Positions 43,748 through 51,466 of a stretch of 64,000 bases of DNA are shown here, in pieces. A program made the position numbers and the translations under genes. Under the pieces are notes generated by a model that worked only from the letters and a program-made list of their open reading frames with translations, was not told where the DNA came from and did not search any database. How positions within the stretch are numbered: position 1 is the first letter of the stretch; every line of letters starts with the position of its first letter. Source of the DNA: Bacteroidota bacterium (GTDB lineage: Bacteria > Bacteroidota > Ignavibacteria > UBA10030); assembly GCA_025454835.1 (NCBI GenBank), contig JALONQ010000004.1:1-64000 (forward strand). Reading direction: 5' to 3'.

Positions 43748-45502
43748 GTGACGGTCGTACGTTCTTATCGTTGGGTCTTCTCGACGCGCAATGGCGAGCT
43801 CGCCCCCGACCACGACGGCATCGTGAAGCGGTTGGCCGAAGAGCTCACGGTCTCCCCCGTCATCGCGGACATCCTCGTTCGACGCGGCAACACGACCTTC
43901 GAACAGGCCCGCACGTTCTTCCGACCGGGCATCGAGGACCTCCACGATCCGAATCGCATGGCGGGCATGGGGGCGGCCGTCGAACGGATCACGCGCGCCA
44001 TCGAACAGCGTGAGCGGGTCCTCGTCTACGGCGACTACGACGTCGACGGCACGAACGGCACCACGCTCCTGTGGACCTTCCTCCGCGACGCCGGGGCCGA
44101 CGTCCACTACTACATTCCAGACCGACAACATGAGGGGTACGGTCTTTCGAACGCCGGCCTGGCCCGGGCGCGTGAGTTCTCGCCGTCGCTCATTGTCACC
44201 GTCGATTGCGGAGTGACGGCGGTCGCGCAAGTGGCTGAAGCTGCATCGTCGGGGATCGATGTTGTGATCTGCGACCACCACGAGCCGGGCGACTCGCTTC
44301 CCGCAGCCGTCGCGATCCTCAACCCGATGCAATCGCACTGCCCGTATCCGTTCAAATCCCTCTGCGGCTGCGGCGTGGCCTTTAAGCTGATCCAAGCCTT
44401 GGCGATCCATCCCCCGATCCAGGCGCGGCTCTCCGACCCCGATCCCGACGCCATCATCAACTACCTCCAGTACGTGGCGCTGGCCACGACGGCCGACATC
44501 GTTCCTCTTTCGGGAGAGAATCGTGCGATCGTGAAGCTTGGCTTCGACCGCATCAACCAACAGCCGAAACCGGGCATTCAGGCGTTGATCGACGCCGCCG
44601 GGCTCACACCAGGCAAGATCACGTCGGGCCAGGCGGTCTTTGTGCTAGCTCCGAGGATCAATGCGGTCGGACGCCTGGGTGACGCGCGGCGAGCCGTTGA
44701 GTTGCTCGCCTGCGATTCATACGGTCGGGCGATGGAACTTGCGGGCGTGCTGGAGCGGGAGAATCTCGCGCGACGGAAGATCGATGAGGTGACCTTCTTG
44801 CAGGCGCAAGAGCTGGTCGAACAATACTACCAGCCGAGCGATACGTCCATCGTGTTGCACCAGGAGCAATGGCATCCTGGCGTCATTGGCATCGTCGCCT
44901 CGCGACTCGTCGAGCGGTACTACCGCCCGACGATCATGATGACGACCATCGACGGCATCGCGAAGGGCTCGGCCCGAAGCGTAACCGGATTCAACATCTA
45001 CGAGGCCCTCAAGCGGTGCGAAGACAAGCTCCTGCAGTTTGGCGGACACAAGTATGCTGCCGGACTCTCCGTATCGCTTGACCGCGTCGAAGAGTTCCGC
45101 GAGGCCTTCCGTCAGGTAACGGACGAGCTTCTGAATGAGGACATGCTGACGCCGGAGATCCGGATCGACGCCGAGATCCCTCTGTACGAGGTGACCCCGA
45201 AATTCATCCGCGTGCTTTCTCAATTCGCCCCGTTCGGGCCGGACAACATGCGTCCTGTCTTTGCCGTTCGTGGCGTGCAGCTCGTTGGGCCGCCCCGCAT
45301 CGTCGGCAAGAACCATCTGAAGTTCAAGGTGCGCAAAGACACGCACGTCATCGACGCGATCGGCTTCAACATGGGCCAGCACCTGGAGGCGGTCCGCGCC
45401 GCCGGCCAGGGACTCGATCTGGCCTTCTCCCTGGACGAAAGCGAGTACATGGGCGAGTTCGTCCCCCAGCTGAAGATCAGAGACATCAAGGTCCGTTCGT
45501 GA
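43748..45502 (+). CDS. recJ: Single-stranded-DNA exonuclease RecJ
   Basis: 5'-3' ssDNA exonuclease of the DHH family, used in RecF recombination and mismatch and base-excision repair. The 584 aa protein has motif YGDYDVDGTNGTTLLW, IVTVDCGVTA, CDHHEPGD (DHH) and ATTADIVPL. The DHHA1 part has QFGGHKYAAGLSVSL, and a C-terminal OB-like domain covers about 480-584. Start choice: GTG at 43748 or 43739; neither has a good Shine-Dalgarno. The frame continues upstream into rnpB, which cannot be coding. It lies immediately after rnpB and 60 bases before ruvC. Confidence 0.94.
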   Translation: MTVVRSYRWVFSTRNGELAPDHDGIVKRLAEELTVSPVIADILVRRGNTTFEQARTFFRPGIEDLHDPNRMAGMGAAVERITRAIEQRERVLVYGDYDVDGTNGTTLLWTFLRDAGADVHYYIPDRQHEGYGLSNAGLARAREFSPSLIVTVDCGVTAVAQVAEAASSGIDVVICDHHEPGDSLPAAVAILNPMQSHCPYPFKSLCGCGVAFKLIQALAIHPPIQARLSDPDPDAIINYLQYVALATTADIVPLSGENRAIVKLGFDRINQQPKPGIQALIDAAGLTPGKITSGQAVFVLAPRINAVGRLGDARRAVELLACDSYGRAMELAGVLERENLARRKIDEVTFLQAQELVEQYYQPSDTSIVLHQEQWHPGVIGIVASRLVERYYRPTIMMTTIDGIAKGSARSVTGFNIYEALKRCEDKLLQFGGHKYAAGLSVSLDRVEEFREAFRQVTDELLNEDMLTPEIRIDAEIPLYEVTPKFIRVLSQFAPFGPDNMRPVFAVRGVQLVGPPRIVGKNHLKFKVRKDTHVIDAIGFNMGQHLEAVRAAGQGLDLAFSLDESEYMGEFVPQLKIRDIKVRS

Positions 45503-45562
45503 GCCAAGGCACATGACCACGGGTCTTTTCTCCTCTCTCTCTTCTCCTCTCTCCTGCTTTTC

Positions 45563-46114
45563 ATGATCATCCTCGGCGTCGACCCCGGAACCCTCGTCAC
45601 CGGCTACGGAGTGATCTCTGCCGACCGGGGGACGATGAGACTGCTGGCCGCGGGGGTCATTCGGAACAAGAGTTCGCATTCCATGCCCCTCCGGCTCGAG
45701 GCGATCTATGACGGGTTGGAAACGGTCATCGACCGGTACGCACCGGATGAATTCGCGATCGAGACCGCCTTCTATGGCAAGAACGCACAGTCGGCCCTCA
45801 AGATCGGCCAGGCCCGGGGCGTCGCGATGCTGGCAGCGGTCCACCGTGAGCTGCCGACGAGCGAGTATGCGCCGCGCGCCGTGAAGAAAGCCGTGACCGG
45901 AAACGGCGGAGCCACGAAGGAGCAGGTGCAGTACATGGTCCGTTCGATCCTCAAACTCCGCACGGCACCCAAGGAACTCGACGCCTCCGACGCCGTCGCC
46001 GTCGCTCTCTGCCATCTCACCCACCGGAGCCCACGCACGGCGAGCTCACGAGCGGCTCAGGACTGGAAGTCGTACATTGAGCAGAATCCTGGACGAGTCG
46101 TCCGCCAACAATGA
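45563..46114 (+). CDS. ruvC: Holliday junction resolvase RuvC
   Basis: Endonuclease that cuts Holliday junctions in symmetric positions. The 183 aa protein has the catalytic carboxylates: Asp7 in ILGVDPGTLVTGYG, Glu in EFAIETAFYGKN, and the two Asp in DASDAVAVALCH. The motif KIGQARGVAML is also typical. A ruvC-ruvA-ruvB order follows with a 4-base ruvC/ruvA overlap (ATGA), so the complex is probably made stoichiometrically. Upstream is a 60-base pyrimidine-rich spacer after recJ, with no clear terminator. Confidence 0.97.
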   Translation: MIILGVDPGTLVTGYGVISADRGTMRLLAAGVIRNKSSHSMPLRLEAIYDGLETVIDRYAPDEFAIETAFYGKNAQSALKIGQARGVAMLAAVHRELPTSEYAPRAVKKAVTGNGGATKEQVQYMVRSILKLRTAPKELDASDAVAVALCHLTHRSPRTASSRAAQDWKSYIEQNPGRVVRQQ

Positions 46115-46719
46115 TCGCCTCCCTCACCGGCCTGCTCCGAGCCAAGTCACCCACCGAGGTCCTCCTCGACGTTCAGGGGGTAGGCTACGCCGTCCACATC
46201 CCGCTGTCGACCTATGCCGGTCTCGGCGAGCTTGGCACCACCGTCACGCTGCTGACGCATCTGCAGGTCCGTGAGGATGCGATGGTGTTGTTCGGATTTG
46301 CGACCGAAGACGAGCGTTCGCTGTTCAGGCTCCTTCTCAGCGTGACCGGCATCGGTCCCAAGTTGGCGCAGAACATACTCTCGGGCATCCCCGCCGCGGA
46401 ATTGCGCGGGCTTATCCGCGCCGGCAATGTTGCGGCCCTGACAGGCATTCCCGGCATCGGCAAGAAGACCGCCGATCGCATCGTCCTCGACCTGCGCGAC
46501 AAGGTCACCTCCGGCACAGACTCGACGCCGGAACTCGACGTCGCCGGCGCGACTCCGGCCAATGTGCGCACCGAAGCACTGCAGGCCCTCGTTGCCCTGG
46601 GCTTCCCTCGCTCCGCAGCGGAAAAGGGCGTCCGGTCCGCATTGCAGGGCGCCGATGGCGCGCAGCTCTCCGTCGAAGAGCTCCTCAAGCGCGCCCTCAA
46701 GCTCGCCGGCTTGCGCTAA
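46111..46719 (+). CDS. ruvA: Holliday junction DNA helicase subunit RuvA
   Basis: Tetrameric junction-binding subunit that loads RuvB. The 202 aa product has the N-terminal OB fold (MIASLTGLLRAKSPTEVLLD, VGYAVHIPLSTYAGL). Two helix-hairpin-helix motifs follow (LFRLLLSVTGIGPKLAQNIL and LTGIPGIGKKTADRIVLDL). The C-terminal domain III is RTEALQALVALGFPRSAAEK. The size and the overlap with ruvC are typical. ruvB begins 28 bases downstream. Confidence 0.97.
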   Translation: MIASLTGLLRAKSPTEVLLDVQGVGYAVHIPLSTYAGLGELGTTVTLLTHLQVREDAMVLFGFATEDERSLFRLLLSVTGIGPKLAQNILSGIPAAELRGLIRAGNVAALTGIPGIGKKTADRIVLDLRDKVTSGTDSTPELDVAGATPANVRTEALQALVALGFPRSAAEKGVRSALQGADGAQLSVEELLKRALKLAGLR

Positions 46720-46746
46720 CCCGGCACCATTCCGTACCTTGGACTC

Positions 46747-47793
46747 GTGCGACGCACCGAGACCACCCGCCCCGAAGGCTCCACCAACGACCAGGAATTC
46801 GACCGGACACTACGTCCCGACGTCTTCCAGGAGTTCGTCGGACAGGACGCTCTCGTCGAAAACCTGAAGATCTTCATCTCCGCCGCCCGCAAACGCGGCG
46901 AACCGCTCGACCACGTCCTGTTGACCGGTCCGCCGGGACTTGGCAAGACCACGCTGTCGTACATCATCGCCCACGAACTCGACACGAAGATCAAGCTCAC
47001 GTCCGGGCCGGCCCTTGAAAAACCGGGCGACCTCGCCGGCATTCTGACCTCCCTGGAACCGTTCGAAGTGCTGTTCATCGACGAGATCCACCGTCTCCCG
47101 GCAAGGATCGAAGAGTATCTCTACGCGGCGATGGAGGATTTTCGGGTCGATATCGTCATCGACAGCGGACCAGGGGCCAAGACGATCCAACTCGGCCTGC
47201 ATCCGTTCACGCTCGTCGGTGCGACGACGCGGGCCGGATTGCTGTCGGCGCCGTTGCGCTCCCGCTTCGGCATCTCGCATCGCCTCGACTACTACCCTCC
47301 GGAGCAGCTCGAGCGCATTCTTCGCCGGTCGGCCGGCCTCTTGAACGTTGAGTCCAAGCCTGACGCCCTGGCTGAGGTCGCACGACGCTCGCGCGGCACT
47401 CCCCGCATCGCCAATCGGTTGCTCCGCCGGTGCCGGGACTTCGCCGAAGCCGACCCGCGATTGGCACATGCGCGTGGCGTGCTGAATCTGGAGGTCGCCC
47501 GGGCCTCGCTCAGCGCCCTCGAAGTCGATCAGTATGGACTCGACGAAATGGACAAGCGCATCCTGACTGCTCTCGTCGAGAAATACGCCGGCGGCCCGGT
47601 CGGGTTGAACACGCTCGCGATCGCCGTCGGCGAGGAGCCCGGGACGCTCGAAGAGGTCTACGAGCCGTACCTCATTCAAACAGGCTTTCTGCATCGCACA
47701 CCGCGAGGCCGCGAAGCAACCGAGCTCACCTACCGGCATCTGGGACTCCAGAAGCGCAGCGGCGGGTCGCAGTCCGAGTTGAACATGTCGTGA
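46747..47793 (+). CDS. ruvB: Holliday junction DNA helicase motor RuvB
   Basis: AAA+ branch-migration motor. The 348 aa protein begins at a GTG (RRTETTRPEGS). It shows FQEFVGQDALVENLKIFI, Walker A GPPGLGKTTLSYII, Walker B FIDEIHRL, the sensor segment GATTRAGLLSAPLRSRFG, and the C-terminal winged helix (GPVGLNTLAIAVGEEPGTLE, RTPRGREATELTYRHLG). It follows ruvA by 28 bases. The peptidase gene starts 57 bases later and may be read from the same transcript. Confidence 0.97.
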   Translation: MRRTETTRPEGSTNDQEFDRTLRPDVFQEFVGQDALVENLKIFISAARKRGEPLDHVLLTGPPGLGKTTLSYIIAHELDTKIKLTSGPALEKPGDLAGILTSLEPFEVLFIDEIHRLPARIEEYLYAAMEDFRVDIVIDSGPGAKTIQLGLHPFTLVGATTRAGLLSAPLRSRFGISHRLDYYPPEQLERILRRSAGLLNVESKPDALAEVARRSRGTPRIANRLLRRCRDFAEADPRLAHARGVLNLEVARASLSALEVDQYGLDEMDKRILTALVEKYAGGPVGLNTLAIAVGEEPGTLEEVYEPYLIQTGFLHRTPRGREATELTYRHLGLQKRSGGSQSELNMS

Positions 47794-47849
47794 GCAGAAA
47801 CGTCGCCCGGCTTGGCCGTACCACACCCCCCTTCCACCACGAGGTCCAT

Positions 47850-49247
47850 ATGCTCGCCCGGATCGCCGCCATCCTATTCTTCACGACGATCGCAACGTAC
47901 GCCCAGCCCACCATCGGTCCGACGTGGCGCCTCGACTACTACCACACCGGCGGTCCTGGCCTTGAAGCGTTCAGCCTGGACCGCATCGTCGTCGAGCCGC
48001 TCCCGTTCCCCGGACATGCGGCCGGGTACGTCGACCCCGAGATGACCGGCGGATATCGGTTCGAGGTGCGCGACGCGACGGGACAGGTGCTCTATGCGCG
48101 GGGGTTCAGCTCGATCTTTGCGGAGTGGATCACGACGGAGGAGGCGGCGAAGATCAACAAGACCTTCCATGAATCGCTCCGTTTTCCCGCCCCCGCGTCT
48201 CCCGTGGACGTGGTGGTCCTCAAGCGAGGGTCGAAACACGTCTTCTCAGAGGTGTGGCGTCAGTCCTTGGATCCAATGGGCATGTTCATTCAGAAGGCTC
48301 CACCGGCGAGGCAAGAGCGTATCGTCATCGAACAGAATGGCGACCCGGCGAGGTGCGTCGACATACTGTTGCTCGGAGACGGATACACGGCAGGCGAGCG
48401 AGAGAAGTTCGTTCGCGATGCGAAACGGCTGACCGAGACCCTGTTCCGGCACGAGCCCTTCCGATCGCGTCGTCAGCAGTTCAACGTGTGGGGTATCTGC
48501 CCGCCGGCAGCGGAGTCGGGTATCGCCCGCCCTTCAACGGGCATCCAGCGCTCAAACCCGATCGGCTCGACGTATGATGCGTTCGGCTCCGAGCGATATG
48601 TTCTCACCTTCGACAATCGTTCGATGCGCGAGATCGCTTCGTGGGCGCCGTACGAGTTCGTCGAGATCCTGGCCAACAACGAGACCTACGGCGGCGGGGG
48701 CATCTACCATCTGTATTCGACCGTCTCCGTCGACAACGACTGGGCAGAGTATATCTTCGTCCACGAGTTCGGCCACCACATCGCCGGCTTGGCCGACGAG
48801 TACTATACGTCTCCCGTCGCATACCAGCCCCCTGCAGAGATCATCGAGCCGTGGGAACCGAACGTTACCGCGCTGCTCGACCCGGCCGGGTTGAAGTGGC
48901 GAGACCTGATCGTCGGCGGAACACCAGTCCCGACGCCGTGGCCGAAAGAGGCGTTCGAGGAACACGCGAGAGAAGTCCAGCAACGCCGGGCAGCCATCCG
49001 GCGCGACCGCCGTCCGGAATCGGAGATGTCCGCCCTGTTCCGGGAACAACGTGCGTTCGAATCCAAGCTTCTGACAGACTTCTCGCATGCAGGGAAGGTC
49101 GGGGCATTCCAAGGAGCGAACTACGACGCGAAGGCCTTCTATCGTCCGCAACCGGACTGCATCATGTTCACACGGAACGATGTCCCCTTCTGCGCCGTAT
49201 GCCAACGGGCGCTGGATCGGGTGATCTCCTTGTACGCGCCCCGGTGA
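47850..49247 (+). CDS. Secreted M64-family metallopeptidase
   Basis: A 465 aa exported zinc peptidase of the M64 (IgA peptidase-like) family. A signal peptide (MLARIAAILFFTTIATYAQ) ends near residue 19. A beta-rich N-terminal domain with the M64 pattern GGYRFEVRDATGQVLYARGF follows. The catalytic domain starts at VDILLLGDGYTAGEREKFV and contains the zinc motif VHEFGHHIAGLADEYY. RPQPDCIMFTRND and FCAVCQRALD close the protein. A GAGG Shine-Dalgarno lies 5 bases before the ATG at 47850. The frame is open far into ruvB, which is a shadow. Proteolysis of host or environmental protein is inferred. Confidence 0.88.
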   Translation: MLARIAAILFFTTIATYAQPTIGPTWRLDYYHTGGPGLEAFSLDRIVVEPLPFPGHAAGYVDPEMTGGYRFEVRDATGQVLYARGFSSIFAEWITTEEAAKINKTFHESLRFPAPASPVDVVVLKRGSKHVFSEVWRQSLDPMGMFIQKAPPARQERIVIEQNGDPARCVDILLLGDGYTAGEREKFVRDAKRLTETLFRHEPFRSRRQQFNVWGICPPAAESGIARPSTGIQRSNPIGSTYDAFGSERYVLTFDNRSMREIASWAPYEFVEILANNETYGGGGIYHLYSTVSVDNDWAEYIFVHEFGHHIAGLADEYYTSPVAYQPPAEIIEPWEPNVTALLDPAGLKWRDLIVGGTPVPTPWPKEAFEEHAREVQQRRAAIRRDRRPESEMSALFREQRAFESKLLTDFSHAGKVGAFQGANYDAKAFYRPQPDCIMFTRNDVPFCAVCQRALDRVISLYAPR

Positions 49248-49260
49248 ATACAACAACCGT

Positions 49261-49350
49261 AGCCACGAACATCACACAGAGCACAGAGACGGTCGAGTGA
49301 GTGTCGACACGACGAATGTCTGTTCCATGATCTTTGTGCTCTTTGTGGCT
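49261..49350. repeat. Inverted CACAGAG/CACAAAG repeat pair
   Basis: AGCCACGAACATCACACAGA (from 49261) and, on the other strand, AGCCACAAAGAGCACAAAGA (from 49350) are inverted relatives. Both ends carry AGCCAC and tandem CACAGAG- or CACAAAG-type units. The segment fills the gap between the M64 peptidase gene and the adenosine-specific kinase gene. Confidence 0.5.
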
Positions 49351-49381
49351 CAACCTTCTTCTCTCCGCGCCAGGAACGGCC

Positions 49382-49867
49382 ATGCAATTCACCACTGTCC
49401 GCATCGAGAAACCCGAGAACATCAACTTCATCCTCGGACAATCGCACTTCATCAAGACCGTTGAGGACATCCATGAGGCGGTGGTCTCGACCGCCCCGCA
49501 AATGAAGTTCGGCGTCGCGTTCTGTGAGGCCTCCGGACCCGCCCTCATCCGTTGGAGCGGCAATGAGCAGACGATGATCGACCTGGCCATCAAGAACGCC
49601 CAGGCCATCGGCTGCGGACATTCCTTCATTCTCTTCATCGACAACGGGTTCCCGGTCAACGTCCTCAACACGATCAAGAACGTGCCCGAGGTCTGCCGGA
49701 TCTATTGCGCGACCGCGAACCAGACGGACGTGATCGTGGGAATGAACGAGGGCGGACGAGGGATCGTGGGGGTGATCGACGGCAGCGCGCCCAAGGGAGT
49801 CGAGACGGAGAAGGAGATCGCCGAACGGACATCGTTCCTGCGAAAGATCGGCTACAAGCTGGGGTAG
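49382..49867 (+). CDS. Adenosine-specific kinase (DUF355 family)
   Basis: A 161 aa member of the DUF355/PAE2307 family, annotated as adenosine-specific kinase from work on the archaeal homologue. Conserved stretches are KPENINFILGQSHFIKTVED, MKFGVAFCEASGPALIRWSG, CGHSFILFIDNGFPVNVLN and ICRIYCATANQTDVIVG-like text (actual VCRIYCATANQTDVIVG). The ATG at 49382 gives the family start MQFTTVRIEKPENINF. An earlier in-frame ATG at 49334 lies in repeat sequence and is unlikely. It is convergent with the pseudouridine synthase gene. The family is more common in archaea, but it occurs in several bacterial phyla. Confidence 0.88.
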   Translation: MQFTTVRIEKPENINFILGQSHFIKTVEDIHEAVVSTAPQMKFGVAFCEASGPALIRWSGNEQTMIDLAIKNAQAIGCGHSFILFIDNGFPVNVLNTIKNVPEVCRIYCATANQTDVIVGMNEGGRGIVGVIDGSAPKGVETEKEIAERTSFLRKIGYKLG

Positions 49868-49920
49868 GATGACTCAGCGGCGGTCGACGGCACCTGGCTG
49901 CCGCACGGCACACGGCGTGC

Positions 49921-49961
49921 GCCTCGCAGGGGACGTTGGCGTCTCTTCGTGTCTGCGAGGC
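49921..49961. terminator. Hairpin between convergent genes
   Basis: GCCTCGCA (49921-49928) and TGCGAGGC (49954-49961) are perfect arms around a 25-base loop, between the kinase (plus) and pseudouridine synthase (minus) stops. There is no T tract, so termination efficiency is uncertain. Confidence 0.4.
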
Positions 49962-49969
49962 TTCGGATC

Positions 49970-50725
49970 TCAGCGCAGGGGCGCGTACTTGCGAAGCGAC
50001 TGAAGCGCCGAACGCAGGTCTTTTGGCAGCGCCGCCTCGAACATGACGGTCGCGCCCGACTGCGGATGCCGGAATTCGATCGAAGCCGCATGCAACGCCG
50101 TTCTTATGAGGAGCGGCTTCTCGGGTTCAGCCCCCTCACGATAGCCCTTCTTGATCGTCGAAAGCCGGAACGCTTCACGATCGCCGTAGATGGGATCGGC
50201 GACGATCGGTAAGTCCGTTTCTGCCAGATGGATACGGATCTGATGTGTCCGTCCGGTCTTGGGAAGCGCTTCGACCAGTACATAGCCCGCGAAGCGCTCG
50301 ACGAGACGGTATTCGGTCACGCTCTCCCTCCCGCCTTTGCGGTCGACCACCATCCGCCCGTCGACGCGCGGATGATGCGATAGAGGCAGGTCGATCGTGC
50401 CGGCTTCAGGTCCGGCACCGCCTCGGCATAGCGCGAGGTATCTCTTCCGAACGTCTCTCCCCTCGAATTGGGTGTTCAGGTCGGCATGCGCCTCTGCCGT
50501 GCGGGCGAAGATGATCACGCCGCTCGTGTCACGGTCCAGACGATGGACGGTCCAGATCGGCTCTCCTTGCGCGCTCAACAGGTCCTGCAGATTCGGGATG
50601 GACCGGTCGTAGCGGTCCGGGATGACAAGCAGTCCGGCCGGCTTGGCAAGGGCGAGGATCGCGCCGTCCTCATGCAGGACCTCGGCCCGATGATGGCGAA
50701 GCTGATAGGCGGTCTGGCGTTCCAT
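49970..50725 (-). CDS. RluA-family pseudouridine synthase
   Basis: Converts uridine to pseudouridine in rRNA or tRNA. The 251 aa product from the ATG at 50725 contains the catalytic-Asp signature VHRLDRDTSGVIIFART, the preceding LALAKPAGLLVIPDR, the middle GRTHQIRIHLAETDLPIVAD, and PIYGDRE. There is no S4 domain at the N-terminus. This length fits RluA-, RluC-without-S4- or TruC-type enzymes, so the target base is unknown. The frame is open 42 codons upstream into the space before the glycosylase gene, but these codons are not family-like. Confidence 0.92.
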   Translation of the reverse strand: MERQTAYQLRHHRAEVLHEDGAILALAKPAGLLVIPDRYDRSIPNLQDLLSAQGEPIWTVHRLDRDTSGVIIFARTAEAHADLNTQFEGRDVRKRYLALCRGGAGPEAGTIDLPLSHHPRVDGRMVVDRKGGRESVTEYRLVERFAGYVLVEALPKTGRTHQIRIHLAETDLPIVADPIYGDREAFRLSTIKKGYREGAEPEKPLLIRTALHAASIEFRHPQSGATVMFEAALPKDLRSALQSLRKYAPLR

Positions 50726-50849
50726 ACGAGGCAATATAGTGCGATTTTTCCCTCCGTGTGACGGCCGTCGAATGCCCTCGGGCCGGTGACCGACCGCACA
50801 TCGCCCGGAACGCTTTGTCGTCACCTTGACAGGAGACGATACGTCGACC

Positions 50850-51455
50850 ATGGACGCTCCTGTTCGCCCTCTTCCCCCTGTCTTCTATCAACGACCTGTG
50901 CTGGAGGTGGCTCCCGCACTGCTCGGCTCGCTCATCGTGCGTCGCGTCGACCGGCATCTGTTGGTGGGTCGTATCGTCGAGGTCGAAGCGTACCGAGAGG
51001 ACGACCCCGCATCGCATTCGTACCGACGCCGGACCGAACGCAACGAGGTGATGTTCGGACCGGGCGGGAACCTATACGTCTACTTCACGTATGGCATGCA
51101 CTTCTGCGCGAATGTCGTGACCGGACCAGAAGATCGCGGCGAAGCGGCACTCCTGCGTGCCGTAGAACCACTATGGGGCATCGACGCGATGGCTGACCGC
51201 CGCTACGGCAAGCGGCGGCTGGAAACGCGCAGAGAACTGCTGGACCTGACGGCGGGACCCGCGAGGCTGTGCGAGGCTTTCGGGCTCGGCCGCAAAGACA
51301 ACGGACGTTCCCTCCAGGGTCCCGACATGTTCCTGGCCAAAGGCCAGCTCGGAGCGACGGAAAAGGTTGTTTCGGCCACGCGCATCGGCGTGTCGGAGGG
51401 GAAGGAGAAGAAGTGGAGATGGTACGTGGACGGGAACCCGTGGGTGTCGCGATAG
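50850..51455 (+). CDS. 3-methyladenine DNA glycosylase (AAG/MPG family)
   Basis: Monofunctional glycosylase that removes alkylated purines and hypoxanthine from DNA. The 201 aa product shows the family core VGRIVEVEAYREDDPASHSY (catalytic Glu), NEVMFGPGGNLYVYFTYGMH and GEAALLRAVEPL, and the C-terminal RIGVSEGKEKKWRWYVDGNP. The ATG at 50850 is chosen. An AGGAGA lies 13 bases upstream, and a TTG at 50826 is an alternative that would place this sequence inside the gene. It is convergent with uvrA, 11 bases apart, forming a local DNA-repair pair. Confidence 0.92.
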   Translation: MDAPVRPLPPVFYQRPVLEVAPALLGSLIVRRVDRHLLVGRIVEVEAYREDDPASHSYRRRTERNEVMFGPGGNLYVYFTYGMHFCANVVTGPEDRGEAALLRAVEPLWGIDAMADRRYGKRRLETRRELLDLTAGPARLCEAFGLGRKDNGRSLQGPDMFLAKGQLGATEKVVSATRIGVSEGKEKKWRWYVDGNPWVSR

Positions 51456-51466
51456 GACGCCGGGAT

